64,000 nt of DNA from Bacteroidia bacterium. Its GTDB lineage: Bacteria > Bacteroidota > Bacteroidia > UBA4408. The DNA is taken from positions 19,796-83,795 of the forward strand of contig JADLFI010000039.1 in assembly GCA_020845635.1 (NCBI GenBank), written 5' to 3'. Every line of letters starts with the position of its first letter. The first letter of the stretch is position 1. Of this stretch, positions 44,694-54,172 are shown in pieces. The notes below the pieces were generated by a model. That model was given only the letters and a program-made list of their open reading frames with translations, ran no database searches and was not told where the DNA came from. Both the position numbers and the translations under genes were made by a program.

Positions 44694-45647
44694 TCAGTCA
44701 TGAATTTTCAGGAAAGGAAATTGAGTTCCTAAATTCTGTATCTTCTCACGAACAATGAGCTGGTGTTGGTTTTTTACGCTTTGATTATTGGTTAATAACC
44801 TATGGTTTTTAAAATTTATTGCTTGTTCAATTTCTTTGAGTATAGTTTTTGTTTCATCATTAAACATTGACTCGGCCAACTTTTCATAAATATAATTAAC
44901 CGCTGTTTGATTGGGATGCAGCATATCTTCAGCATAAAATCTATAATCTCGCAACTCGTCAATTAGTATTTCAAACGAAGGAAAATAAAAACAATTATTT
45001 ATCAAATGAGTGAGCTCATGAACAGCTATGTTTAAAATGCTTTTGCTTCTATTGTTCTCAACCAAACCATCACGTAAATACCTTACCGGGCTTATATTAA
45101 ACAGGATTTTTACCGAACTGTTTTTAGCATGAACCGAATATAATAAGAGCTTATACTCATTAATAATTTGTTCTACTGATGAAATCTCTTTATCAAATAA
45201 ATAAGCAGGTTTTTTATGACAATTACTGACAATTTCTCCGTTAAATTTTAATCTATAATAAAAGGCTGAACCAAAGGTAATAATTAGCCATTGGGCCTTT
45301 GTGAGTTGCTGATGGGCTTTTTCGATTTCTGTGTTAATCTTATTGAGCATAATATTACCATCAGTCTCATCAAAAGCGCTATGATGCTGCCAACTTTTAA
45401 AAGTATTGTTATATTCAAATAAATCATCCTTTGTAAAATATTGGCAATTAATAATTCGATTGAGTTGTTGGGCAATACTCAATGGATTATATACAATACC
45501 AAATGGATTTACAACAATATCAAAAAAGCGTTCATGCAGTAAATTGCCAATATTCTCGGCAAAGCACGAACCTATTAACATCAAAGGTTTTTTAATATCA
45601 ATTTTTTCGCTAAAATTTAATACAGGCCCTTTGATGGTATATTGCAT
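44694..45647 (-). CDS. GSCFA-domain protein
   Basis: A 317-residue protein whose N-terminal part has the family's name motif GSCFAENIG at about residues 26-34, followed by NPFGIVYNP and later ITFGSAFYY and HPNQTAVNYIYEKL. GSCFA proteins are SGNH-hydrolase-like (Ser in GSCF, His in HPN), so an esterase or acetyl-transfer role on a cell-surface polymer is likely but unproven. It starts 22 bases after the ettA stop codon. Confidence 0.85.
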   Translation of the reverse strand: MQYTIKGPVLNFSEKIDIKKPLMLIGSCFAENIGNLLHERFFDIVVNPFGIVYNPLSIAQQLNRIINCQYFTKDDLFEYNNTFKSWQHHSAFDETDGNIMLNKINTEIEKAHQQLTKAQWLIITFGSAFYYRLKFNGEIVSNCHKKPAYLFDKEISSVEQIINEYKLLLYSVHAKNSSVKILFNISPVRYLRDGLVENNRSKSILNIAVHELTHLINNCFYFPSFEILIDELRDYRFYAEDMLHPNQTAVNYIYEKLAESMFNDETKTILKEIEQAINFKNHRLLTNNQSVKNQHQLIVREKIQNLGTQFPFLKIHD

Positions 45648-45669
45648 CGTGCAGATTAATAAATAAAAA

Positions 45670-47355
45670 TTAAACGGTTAATTTCTTAAACCTTGGTCTT
45701 TTAGGTTCAACATTACCCATGCGCTTTTTCCGGTTTTCTTCGTATTCAGAATATCCACCTTCAAAATAATACACCGTACTATCACCCTCAAAAGCAAGAA
45801 TATGTGTACAAACACGATCTAGAAACCACCTGTCGTGGCTAATTATTACCGCACATCCGGCAAAATCTTCCAAACCTTCTTCTAAAGCACGCAAAGTGTT
45901 TACATCAATATCATTGGTAGGCTCATCTAGCAATAATACATTTCCTTCGGCCTTTAGAGCCATTGCCAGGTGCAATCTATTTCTTTCACCCCCTGACAAT
46001 ACCCCACACTTCTTTCCTTGATCAGCCCCACTAAAATTGAAACGCGAAACATAAGCACGCGAATTAATCATTTTACCTCCCATCTCCATATTTTCATTAC
46101 CTCCACTAATTACCTCCCATACAGTTTTGTTAGGATCAATATCTTTATGCGATTGGTCAACATAACTTATTTTAACCGTTGAGCCTATTTTAAATTCACC
46201 GGAACTTGGTTGCTCCATTCCCATAATCATTTTAAATAGGGTAGTTTTACCGGCTCCATTAGGACCAATAATGCCAACAATTCCGGCAGGTGGTAATTTA
46301 AAATTCAGATTTTCGTACAAAATTCGGTCGCCATAAACTTTAGATACATTAATTGCTTCAATAACTTCAGAACCCAAACGAGGGCCGTTAGGAATAAATA
46401 TTTCCAGCTTTTCCTCTTTCTGCTTTACGTCTTCGTTTAATAATTTATCGTAGTTCTGTAAACGTGCTTTGCTCTTTGCTTGTCGCCCTTTAGCTCCTTG
46501 TTTAACCCATTCCAACTCGCGAGCCAAGGTTTTTTGACGTTTGCTTTCTGTTTTTTCTTCTTGTGCCAGGCGCTTTCCTTTTTGCTCTAACCAAGATGAG
46601 TAGTTTCCTTTCCATGGAATGCCTTCACCTCTATCTAACTCAAGTATCCATCCGGCAACATTATCAAGAAAATAACGGTCGTGGGTAATTCCGATAACAG
46701 TGCCTGCATAACTTTGCAAAAATTGTTCTAACCAATCAATAGATTCGGCATCTAAATGGTTGGTAGGCTCATCTAATAACAAAATATCTGGTTTTTTAAG
46801 CAACAAGCGACATAATGCCACACGCCTGCGTTCACCACCACTCAGTACATTTACAGGGGTGTTTCCTTCCGGACAGCGTAAAGCATCCATAGCGCGTTCA
46901 AGCTGAGTATCTAATTCCCATGCATTAGCAGCATCTATTTTATCCTGAATGATTGCTTGTCTGTTCATCAGCTTCTCCATGGCATCAGCATCTTCATAAT
47001 ACTCAGGTAACCCAAATTTATTATTTATCTCTTCAAATTCATTCAGTAAATCAACCGTTTCCTGCACCCCTTCCATAACTATCTCTTTTACCGTTTTGCT
47101 TTCATCTAAATGAGGTTCCTGCTCGAGGTATCCCACAGAATATCCGGGCGAAAAAACTACCTCACCTTGATATGATTTTTCTACTCCGGCAATAATTTTG
47201 AGTAACGTGGATTTACCTGAACCATTTAATCCTATAATCCCAATTTTAGCTCCGTAAAAGAACGAAAGATAGATATCTTTTAATACCTGTTTTTGTGGTG
47301 GAAAGGTCTTGCTTACCTTAACCATTGAAAATATAATTTTCTTATCGTCAGCCAT
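45670..47355 (-). CDS. ettA: Energy-dependent translational throttle protein EttA (ABC-F)
   Basis: A 561-residue soluble ABC-F protein with two ATPase domains. The first has Walker A GLNGSGKST and signature LSGGERRRVALCRLLL followed by DEPTNHLD; the second has GPNGAGKTT, LSGGERNRLHLA and DEPTNDID. The second Walker-adjacent DEPTN and the arm and linker lengths agree with EttA, which binds the ribosomal E site and gates the first elongation cycle according to ATP level. It is the head of an ettA-GSCFA pair. Confidence 0.94.
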   Translation of the reverse strand: MADDKKIIFSMVKVSKTFPPQKQVLKDIYLSFFYGAKIGIIGLNGSGKSTLLKIIAGVEKSYQGEVVFSPGYSVGYLEQEPHLDESKTVKEIVMEGVQETVDLLNEFEEINNKFGLPEYYEDADAMEKLMNRQAIIQDKIDAANAWELDTQLERAMDALRCPEGNTPVNVLSGGERRRVALCRLLLKKPDILLLDEPTNHLDAESIDWLEQFLQSYAGTVIGITHDRYFLDNVAGWILELDRGEGIPWKGNYSSWLEQKGKRLAQEEKTESKRQKTLARELEWVKQGAKGRQAKSKARLQNYDKLLNEDVKQKEEKLEIFIPNGPRLGSEVIEAINVSKVYGDRILYENLNFKLPPAGIVGIIGPNGAGKTTLFKMIMGMEQPSSGEFKIGSTVKISYVDQSHKDIDPNKTVWEVISGGNENMEMGGKMINSRAYVSRFNFSGADQGKKCGVLSGGERNRLHLAMALKAEGNVLLLDEPTNDIDVNTLRALEEGLEDFAGCAVIISHDRWFLDRVCTHILAFEGDSTVYYFEGGYSEYEENRKKRMGNVEPKRPRFKKLTV

Positions 47356-47420
47356 GTTTTATTTTTATTGCAATTTTACGAATTAATTAAAGATTTTAAA
47401 TATAAACATTTTCTTTGTTT

Positions 47421-48050
47421 TTACAAATTGACCACCAGGCGTAAAAACCTCTTATATGCATAAATTAAGGATTCCGGCTCTTTCGGTTTAAGGTCTTTAG
47501 TTTGTATGAAGTTTAATCCTGATACTTTTTCTGCTAATATGTTAGCTTGTGGTGCGTTGTGCATCACAAATTGTTGAAGCCAGTTAGTATCCTGCCAATT
47601 AACTATTCCTATATGTGAGTATAGCATTTTCCCCTGCTTATCAAAAATATATACTGTTGGGAAAGCTTTAATTCCATATTGGCTCATACTCTTTCTGCTA
47701 TACTTAAATTGTATGGAATTATAGGAGTAGGTATTCAGGTATTTGTTTAATTTATCTATTGATTCATCGGTAATAGCAATAAATTTAAAATTATTTAAGA
47801 GACCAAGTTCCGTACCCTTTTGAATACTCCCAAATTCTTGATGGCAACTTCCGCACCAGGTAGTGAAAAAACAAATAACAGTATAGGTACCGTTATTAGC
47901 TTGTATTTTAAAAGGGGTATTACCATCAGTTTCGTACAAATCAAACTCTCTTAAAGTCAAATCAGGCGCGATGATATATCTTTTAAATTGCAATACTCCA
48001 ATAATAATGGCTGTGGCAATCAGTAAATAACCTACTATTTTCCTAGTCAT
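47421..48050 (-). CDS. TlpA-like membrane-anchored thioredoxin-fold protein
   Basis: A 209-residue protein with one N-terminal anchor helix (VGYLLIATAIIIGVLQF) and a periplasmic thioredoxin domain. The active site is FFTTWCGSCHQEF (CGSC), and the cis-Pro loop is IKAFPTVYIFD. It should reduce periplasmic disulfides, for example in cytochrome c maturation. Its ATG overlaps the bshA stop codon by four bases, so the two are coupled; a link to bacillithiol is not shown. Confidence 0.88.
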   Translation of the reverse strand: MTRKIVGYLLIATAIIIGVLQFKRYIIAPDLTLREFDLYETDGNTPFKIQANNGTYTVICFFTTWCGSCHQEFGSIQKGTELGLLNNFKFIAITDESIDKLNKYLNTYSYNSIQFKYSRKSMSQYGIKAFPTVYIFDKQGKMLYSHIGIVNWQDTNWLQQFVMHNAPQANILAEKVSGLNFIQTKDLKPKEPESLIYAYKRFLRLVVNL

Positions 48051-49216
48051 TTATTAGTTTCTATAGTAGCGTTTTCTTTAACTACTTCATCATACAATTT
48101 CTCATACATTGGCAGTATTTTATGAATGTCAAAGGTTAATGCTTGTTCAAAGGCTTGTTTTCTGAATTTCTGAAGTATTTCCGGGTTATTTAATATAAAT
48201 ACAGCATTCTTGGCCATATCTTCTACATCGCCCACTTGGCTCAAAAACCCTGAAAAACCATGCAAGTTAACTTCAGGAATACCTCCGGTATTGCTACTGA
48301 TTACCGGAACGCGACTAGCCATAGCTTCCAAGGCGGCCAATCCAAAACTTTCGGTTTCTGAAGGTAATAAAAACAAATCGGAAAAGAGTAAATAATCATC
48401 AGGATTTACCACCTTCCCTAAAAGCCTAACATCATTACAAACATCTAACTCTCTGCACATTCTCTCAATATTTGGTCTTTCCGGACCATCGCCTAACAAT
48501 AATAATTTTACAGGAACCTCTTTCCGTACTTTTTCAAATACTTTCAATACATCTTCTAATCTTTTTACGCGTCTAAAATTAGAAATATGAATCATGATTT
48601 TTTCTTTGTTGGGGGCATAATACTTCTTATGCTTCTCTATCTCCTGCTCTCCTATTTTGGCTCTAAGTTTAGTGTAATCTTCAATACATATAAAGTTGGG
48701 GATAACATGAATGGGTTTACGTACCCCAAAATGCTTATAGGTATCTCTTTTCAGACTTTCCGACACAGAGGTTATAGCATTACTTTGGCTGATAGCAAAA
48801 GTAATTACAGGTTCAAATGAAGCATCTTTGCCTACTAAAGTTATATCCGTTCCGTGGAGTGTAGTAATGAAAGGAACTCTCCAACCCTTGCTGGCCAATA
48901 TTTGCTGTGCCATATAGGCAGCAGAGGCATGTGGAATAGCATAGTGTACATGTAATAAATCAAGATTTTCAAAAATTGAAACATCAACCAATTTACTAGC
49001 CAATACCAACTCATAAGGTTGATAATCAAACAAGGGGTAATTGCTTACTGATACTTCGTGATAAAAAATATTTTCTGAGAAAGAATCTAACCTTACAGGC
49101 TGACTGTAGGAAATAAAATGAACTTTATGGCCTTTCTGAGCCAAGGCTTTTCCCAACTCGGTTGCAACTACTCCGCTTCCTCCAAAAGTGGGATAACATA
49201 CAATTCCAATATTCAT
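48047..49216 (-). CDS. bshA: N-acetyl-alpha-D-glucosaminyl L-malate synthase (bacillithiol synthesis)
   Basis: A 389-residue GT4 glycosyltransferase that joins GlcNAc from UDP-GlcNAc to L-malate, the first step to bacillithiol. The characteristic N-terminus is NIGIVCYPTFGGSGVVATELG, followed by FHEVSVSNYPLF-like residues (YHEVSVSNYPLFDYQPY), LHVHYAIPHA, TTLHGTDITLVG and the donor-site ETESFGLAALEAMA. I chose ATG 49216 because a -7 element overlaps the longer reading frame's start. No bshB or bshC gene is in the window. Confidence 0.94.
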   Translation of the reverse strand: MNIGIVCYPTFGGSGVVATELGKALAQKGHKVHFISYSQPVRLDSFSENIFYHEVSVSNYPLFDYQPYELVLASKLVDVSIFENLDLLHVHYAIPHASAAYMAQQILASKGWRVPFITTLHGTDITLVGKDASFEPVITFAISQSNAITSVSESLKRDTYKHFGVRKPIHVIPNFICIEDYTKLRAKIGEQEIEKHKKYYAPNKEKIMIHISNFRRVKRLEDVLKVFEKVRKEVPVKLLLLGDGPERPNIERMCRELDVCNDVRLLGKVVNPDDYLLFSDLFLLPSETESFGLAALEAMASRVPVISSNTGGIPEVNLHGFSGFLSQVGDVEDMAKNAVFILNNPEILQKFRKQAFEQALTFDIHKILPMYEKLYDEVVKENATIETNK

Positions 49217-49237
49217 AGTTATATTTATAAAGCACAT

Positions 49238-49245
49238 CAAAGTTA
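49238..49245 (-). promoter_or_regulatory. Candidate -7 element for bshA; supports its start
   Basis: TAACTTTG on the minus strand matches TAnnTTTG, 22 bases before ATG 49216. It overlaps an in-frame upstream Met codon at 49240, which therefore is unlikely to be used. Confidence 0.45.
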
Positions 49246-49384
49246 AGTTATTTGTAGCTAAAATGAGAAATTACATTATTTATAACTTAACTTAACATAA
49301 TTTTAGTAATAAAGGCTAACATAAAACACTTTATAGGAGTATAAGTGTTATATACTATTTTATAAACCATTAAAAAAAATAATA

Positions 49385-50242
49385 ATGAGAAAAAAATACA
49401 TTTTTTTAGGGGCTGCCTTATTGCTTTCTTCTTTATCAATGGCACAATCTACTGATCCTGCACCCTATTGTGCTGCCGGCTACGATGATGATTTTATGGC
49501 TGTTGAACATTATATAAGCGAAGTGAGTCTTGGAACATTAACCAACAGCAGTGGAACTACACAGGCATCCGGGAATCACTATATTTTCTACAACAACTTA
49601 GCCACTCAAAATTTTACCCAAGGAAGTAATTACAATCTTTCCGTATCACACGATGGGGGCTCTTCAATTCATTTTATAGCAGTATATATAGATTTTAATA
49701 AAGACGGTGATTTTGATGATGCTAATGAAAGGGTAATGCAATATACTATAAATGATCCAAATACTATTCCTAATCCGGCAACTACAGTTGTTACCATTCC
49801 GGCCAATGCCGCCACAGGCGTAACCCGAATGCGTGTTATGGTTATAGAAGACGATGAATATACCTGGGGAGCTTCAAACACTAATGCCACCCCTTGTACT
49901 GCCGATGGTTCAACAGGTGGCTCATTAGATTGGGGCGAAACCGAAGATTACAACATAAACATAACTGCCTTAACCGGTATTGAAAATCAATCTATTTCTG
50001 TTGAAAATATCAGTGTGTCTCCAAATCCGGCAAGTAATATGATTGAGGTAGCATTCAACAACCAAAATAATTTATCAACTGTAAATGTACTTAATATCAA
50101 TGGTCAAAAAGTAAATGTCCCAATCATAAACCGTTCAGAGAAATCAGTTAGTATGGATATTAGCTCAATTGCCAGCGGTATTTATTTTATTGAAATTCAA
50201 AACAACCAAGGTGTTGGAAGAGTTAAATTTAACAAACTGTAA
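49385..50242 (+). CDS. Secreted GEVED-domain protein with T9SS sorting domain
   Basis: A 285-residue extracellular protein. A signal peptide (ALLLSSLSMAQ) leads to YCAAGYDDDF and a beta-sandwich GEVED domain with DFNKDGDFDDANERV (Ca-binding-like Asp loop) and the name-giving WGETEDYNI. The last 80 residues are a type A T9SS sorting domain (SVSPNPASNMIEV, VNVLNINGQKV, ISSIASGIYFIEI). It is probably a small adhesin or matrix protein. A strong palindromic terminator follows. Confidence 0.9.
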   Translation: MRKKYIFLGAALLLSSLSMAQSTDPAPYCAAGYDDDFMAVEHYISEVSLGTLTNSSGTTQASGNHYIFYNNLATQNFTQGSNYNLSVSHDGGSSIHFIAVYIDFNKDGDFDDANERVMQYTINDPNTIPNPATTVVTIPANAATGVTRMRVMVIEDDEYTWGASNTNATPCTADGSTGGSLDWGETEDYNINITALTGIENQSISVENISVSPNPASNMIEVAFNNQNNLSTVNVLNINGQKVNVPIINRSEKSVSMDISSIASGIYFIEIQNNQGVGRVKFNKL

Positions 50243-50260
50243 AAGTGTAATTTTTAGGTC

Positions 50261-50298
50261 AAAAAAAAGCCCTACAGCATGCTGTAGGGCTTTTTTTT
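50261..50298. terminator. Bidirectional intrinsic terminator
   Basis: A perfect GC-rich palindrome of 24 bases (50268-50291) with A8 on the left and T8 on the right lies between the convergent GEVED and UbiA-like genes. It has the full structure of a terminator in both directions. Confidence 0.92.
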
Positions 50299-50319
50299 GT
50301 TTTATAGAAAGTAAAACAA

Positions 50320-51192
50320 TCATGAGCACCAGGAAGCTGCTATTACAAGCAATGCTTGTAATAGCATCATTCCGTCCAGAACTCCATAATGATATAAAGG
50401 AAGAGATTTAACCTTTTCGGATATTAAACAATATCCGGTAATAATACCTGAAAGCAGCATGGCAACACCTATTTGGTATTGTTGAGTATAATAATAGTGA
50501 ATAGCCGAGACAATAATAAACAAGCCAACAACAATTAGAGCTGCCTTTTGAGCATTATTTTTGCCAATTACAAGTGGAATTGTTTTTAACCCCGATTGTT
50601 TATCTATTTCCATATCTCTAATATCAAAAGGAACAGTAATGGCAAATACAAATAAAAATCTTTCAATTATTATGATTGAAATATGAGAAACACTAATATC
50701 ATAATCAGCATAAGCTACCGGTAACAAAATTGTAACTACCGACCATACCAATGCTATTAAGAAAATTTTCAAAAAGGGAATTTCGCGTAGCCTGAATAAA
50801 CCACTTTGGGTCTTTAATATAGGAGTTGAATAAAGTAATGTTAAAGCGAAAAATGGACTTAAGGCAATAAGTACTTTAACTTCAGCAAAATATAAAGCAA
50901 TAATAAAGCCTATAACCGACAAAGCAACAATAAAATAGAACAATAGTTTATTATCATGTACCCAGTAATGTTTATCCGTTTCAAGAGCCTTGGGTTCGGA
51001 AATAATGGTAATTAGCCGATGCAAATTATACTCAAATAAAGTAGCAAAAAAAATAAGGAATAAATAAGGATGCCACTGGGGTTGAAGTTTTATCTGAATT
51101 TGAGTTTCGATAGCCAACAACAAAGCAGCAGCCGAAATAAAAATATTGGAGTGAATAAGGGAATAGAAAAATTTTTGTATCAATTTACACAT
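50320..51192 (-). CDS. UbiA-like prenyltransferase-fold membrane protein, first Asp motif missing
   Basis: A 290-residue protein with about eight or nine helices. The second UbiA aspartate motif is intact (DIRDMEIDKQSGLKTIP), with the usual Lys-Thr-Ile-Pro. The first motif, normally NDxxDxxxD, is replaced by EYNLHRLIT in helix 2. Without it, binding of the prenyl diphosphate Mg ions would differ, so either the substrate is unusual or catalysis is lost. It may take part in quinone or carotenoid-related lipid metabolism; substrate is unknown. It stands alone. Confidence 0.78.
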   Translation of the reverse strand: MCKLIQKFFYSLIHSNIFISAAALLLAIETQIQIKLQPQWHPYLFLIFFATLFEYNLHRLITIISEPKALETDKHYWVHDNKLLFYFIVALSVIGFIIALYFAEVKVLIALSPFFALTLLYSTPILKTQSGLFRLREIPFLKIFLIALVWSVVTILLPVAYADYDISVSHISIIIIERFLFVFAITVPFDIRDMEIDKQSGLKTIPLVIGKNNAQKAALIVVGLFIIVSAIHYYYTQQYQIGVAMLLSGIITGYCLISEKVKSLPLYHYGVLDGMMLLQALLVIAASWCS

Positions 51193-51306
51193 AATTGAAA
51201 CAACAAAGTTAATTATTTCAATTATGATTTATTAAAAGCATTCTGTAATTTACCAAACCCTCAAAAATTAATCAAAACACACCGGTAATTAGTTAAACAA
51301 AGTCTT

Positions 51307-51738
51307 TTAGCCTATCAAATAAGACAAGCCATTGTTAACGTTTTCGTATAAATCTTTTACTCGTTTTTCAGAACACATTTTTTTAAAAAGTTCACGTATA
51401 GGTTTAAAATCATTATGAAATGGGCAAGGCCTGTTTTCACTACATTTGTTCAAGCCTAAACCGCAAAGTTTGAAAACATCTTCGCCATCAATAGCCTCAA
51501 CAATATGTATTATTTTTTGATTTTTTTGTTTTGCGGTAATATAATATCCTCCATTAGGTCCTTTATTACTATTAATAATATTTTCCTTTACTAATTTTTG
51601 TAAAAGCTTCCCAACGGTATGCTCGTTTTCATTAATAAACTGTGCTACTTCCTTAATGCTCGATTTTTTATTCTTATTATAAACTGAGCCCAAATAAATA
51701 ACAGCCTTAATTGATGCTTTACAAGTTAAGCTTAACAT
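51307..51738 (-). CDS. Rrf2-family regulator with three-cysteine Fe-S site (NsrR/IscR-like)
   Basis: A 143-residue transcription factor. The N-terminal winged helix has the Rrf2 elements SIKEVAQFINENEHTVGKLLQKLV and GPNGGYYI. The C-terminal loop has Cys92, Cys99 and Cys105 in LCGLGLNKCSENRPCPFH, matching in number and near spacing the Fe-S ligands of IscR and NsrR. Such proteins sense Fe-S status or nitric oxide. It is the last gene of a run encoding Fe-S repair proteins, three bases after the MIP18 gene, so it probably controls that run. Whether it senses NO or Fe-S state is inference. Confidence 0.88.
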   Translation of the reverse strand: MLSLTCKASIKAVIYLGSVYNKNKKSSIKEVAQFINENEHTVGKLLQKLVKENIINSNKGPNGGYYITAKQKNQKIIHIVEAIDGEDVFKLCGLGLNKCSENRPCPFHNDFKPIRELFKKMCSEKRVKDLYENVNNGLSYLIG

Positions 51739-51741
51739 AGT

Positions 51742-52065
51742 TTACCCGTTTAAAAACTCTCGTCCTTCTTCTGAAATTTTATCGTAGTTCCAAGCCGGCT
51801 CAAATATCAGGTTTACCTCAATAGTTTCGCCCGGAAATGTTGCTCCCAAAGCTTGTTTCACATTATCCACAATAGATTCTCCCATAGGGCAGAACTCGGT
51901 GGTTAAGGTCATAATACAAGTTACTTTCTTTTCTGCATCATCAAAATTAAGCTCATATATCAAACCTAAATCAACCACATTTAATCCAATCTCAGGATCG
52001 TAAACATCATGAAGAGCGGTTAGAGCAAGGGTACATTTAATATTATTATTGGTTACTTCATTCAT
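51742..52065 (-). CDS. MIP18/DUF59-family Fe-S assembly factor (SufT/PaaD-like)
   Basis: A 107-residue MIP18-family protein with ALHDVYDPEIGLNVVDLGLIY, the family signature, and TTEFCPMGESIVDNVK with the conserved Cys. Such proteins help load Fe-S clusters onto target enzymes. It overlaps the end of the membrane-protein gene by 8 bases and is followed after three bases by the Rrf2 gene, indicating one transcript. Confidence 0.92.
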   Translation of the reverse strand: MNEVTNNNIKCTLALTALHDVYDPEIGLNVVDLGLIYELNFDDAEKKVTCIMTLTTEFCPMGESIVDNVKQALGATFPGETIEVNLIFEPAWNYDKISEEGREFLNG

Positions 52066-53353
52066 TGTTATTAGCTTTATGAGTAATTAACTTAAATACA
52101 TTAGTATTATATAGTGCTGCGGAGATAATTAATAATATTGCACCTATCTGAATCAAAATCAATATAGAAAATGTAATCCCTAATACAAATGCAATAAAAC
52201 CGGCTATATAAAATATACCCATCCACTTAAATACCGGAGCACTAAATAAATCTTTGGGTGTAGGAGTTTTGCCAACGGCAGAGCGTGTATGATAAACTTT
52301 ATTCCATACAATAAAAGGTAAAGTTTTAAATGTCATTCCTAGTATTATAGCTGTAATCCAGCCAAAGAAAATTAAAAAACCGTATGAAAGCACAAGATTA
52401 GTTTTATTGATTGAAAAAGACATTAACATAACAATAATAATACTTATTAAAATAATAGGTAATAAAATCATTCCTATGGATAGTAATGAAATTTTCATTT
52501 GATCATCTACCTGCTTACGTATCCGTTGTTTATAGGCGCAGTAACAATAATAAATAAATAAAGCTATGGCTATTAGAATAAAAGCAATAGGAATAAATAA
52601 CAAGACTTCTAAACTACTGGTATAAAACAAAAGTATGTAGCCTACTAATCCGGAATTTATTAAGAAGTATATATACCAAAGAAGTTTAATATTTTGATAT
52701 TTTGAAATCAGAAACATAGGTATAAGACGCGACCCAACGCCTAATATTAATAGCAAAAACCATCCTATAACCCCGGCATGAACATGCAAAGGCAGATAAT
52801 GCAGCGAACCTTTAGGAAACATTATATAGGTAAAATTATATACCAAAGCCAAACCTAATGCAGCAGTAACAAACAGCCATAATACTGAGGTAAACACAAA
52901 TATGGCTTGCACATTCTCGCTTTTACTCTGAGATATGCTTTTCCATAGATTTATTAAATACAAAATAATAGCCACTAACACAAAGCGCCCACCCCACTTT
53001 GCCGGTGCTCCCATTTTAAAGTAATAAAACCCGTATACTAATAAGGGAATACCTATTGCTGCACATATAAATGATGCCATAGCTAATTTTTCGCTATACA
53101 GTTTCCCTTCAATAATTACCGGAACTAATTGATGACTTGCACCTAAAATAATCATTGTACCCCAGCCTAAAGCCATAATGTGGGTAATGGCTAGTGTGTG
53201 GGGATGAAAATAATGATTTAAGAAGGTTCCGCTGTTGAAAAATAAAAAAAAGGTGGCTACTAAAAAAGAAACAGCCGCATAAACATAAAAAGGTAATACA
53301 ACCTTATACGAAGTAGTTTTTATAGCTGCTGTTTTACCTGATACTATAAACAT
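52058..53353 (-). CDS. Multi-pass heme-copper-oxidase/NnrS-like membrane protein
   Basis: A 431-residue protein with about 12 transmembrane helices. Membrane-facing histidine groups look like metal or heme ligands: HPHTLAITHIMALGWGTM and ASHQLVPV at residues 50-78, and LPLHVHAGVIGWFLLLILG near 190. The HxH...GW pattern is shared by small subunit-I-like heme-copper oxidase homologues and by NnrS, a heme-copper protein of NO metabolism. The full set of ligands for a catalytic heme-CuB centre is not evident. Its place between DUF1858-DUF2249 and MIP18 genes suggests a part in NO or Fe-S stress. Function is not established. Confidence 0.7.
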   Translation of the reverse strand: MFIVSGKTAAIKTTSYKVVLPFYVYAAVSFLVATFFLFFNSGTFLNHYFHPHTLAITHIMALGWGTMIILGASHQLVPVIIEGKLYSEKLAMASFICAAIGIPLLVYGFYYFKMGAPAKWGGRFVLVAIILYLINLWKSISQSKSENVQAIFVFTSVLWLFVTAALGLALVYNFTYIMFPKGSLHYLPLHVHAGVIGWFLLLILGVGSRLIPMFLISKYQNIKLLWYIYFLINSGLVGYILLFYTSSLEVLLFIPIAFILIAIALFIYYCYCAYKQRIRKQVDDQMKISLLSIGMILLPIILISIIIVMLMSFSINKTNLVLSYGFLIFFGWITAIILGMTFKTLPFIVWNKVYHTRSAVGKTPTPKDLFSAPVFKWMGIFYIAGFIAFVLGITFSILILIQIGAILLIISAALYNTNVFKLITHKANNNE

Positions 53354-53354
53354 A

Positions 53355-54170
53355 CTATAACTTAAATATTAATAAATGTACTTCAGCATCACTGATTTCT
53401 TTAATGCGATAATCAAATTTTCTTTCTCTTAACTCGGGCAATAAAAATACAGGAATACGCTTATGAAAAACATATAAAGCAGTACCTTCCGGTAATTTAT
53501 CAAGGTTATCTAAAATTGTAAGCATTGGTAGTGGCATTTCTAATTCACGCACATCAATGGTTGTGGTTTTATCTTTAAATTTAGCCAACATTTCTTCCCA
53601 ATTATCGCTATCTCCGGGCTTAGTTCCTTCGGCCGATTTTTCAACAGCTTTTTCTGTTTTATAAAAGTAAGTGTAAACAATATTTTCGTTTATTATCTCT
53701 GAGTATGATTCATACCCTTGTTTCTCGAGCAGTTGCATAAGAGGAACAGGTTCAAAACTATTGACCAATTTCAGAATCTCGCCAGCATGCATCGGTTTAA
53801 CCTTTTGCATAATTAAACTTAAAGGATCTTTTCCTGCTTCAATATCTTGTCTTACATCTAAAAGAATTACCTTTTCAGGATTCATAGTTTTCATAAAAAC
53901 AGGTATGTCTTTTGAAGATTCAGACTCTTTGTGATCTACTGTTTTATCAATAACAAAACCTAAAGGCTGTAGCTTGTCAAAAAAGTCGTTCACTGTGCAA
54001 CCTCCAATTTTGCTTGCCATACTAATGGAAGTACGAGGTGCCATTAATTTACGAAGCAGCGGGTTTCTAAGTTTATTAAACTTAGGCGATATGCTGATGA
54101 TAGCCTCTAGAGCATCGGGATGTTGCTTTAGCAAGGCGCTTATTTTTGTGTTTGCATCTATTGTTAACAT
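53355..54170 (-). CDS. DUF1858-DUF2249 domain protein
   Basis: A 271-residue cytosolic protein. Residues 1-65 are a DUF1858 domain (ISALLKQHPDALEAI, ISPKFNKLRNPLLRK). Residues about 100-170 resemble a divergent DUF2249 (VILLDVRQDIEAGKDP, GEILKLVNSFEPVPLMQLL) and the last 75 residues a second one (IDVRELEMPLPMLTILDNLDKLPEGTALYV cut by family spacing). DUF2249 is a small SirA-like fold seen in Fe-S and nitrosative-stress operons; its biochemical activity is unknown. Two bases separate it from the cupin gene and one base from the membrane-protein gene. Confidence 0.85.
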   Translation of the reverse strand: MLTIDANTKISALLKQHPDALEAIISISPKFNKLRNPLLRKLMAPRTSISMASKIGGCTVNDFFDKLQPLGFVIDKTVDHKESESSKDIPVFMKTMNPEKVILLDVRQDIEAGKDPLSLIMQKVKPMHAGEILKLVNSFEPVPLMQLLEKQGYESYSEIINENIVYTYFYKTEKAVEKSAEGTKPGDSDNWEEMLAKFKDKTTTIDVRELEMPLPMLTILDNLDKLPEGTALYVFHKRIPVFLLPELRERKFDYRIKEISDAEVHLLIFKL

Positions 54171-54172
54171 AC

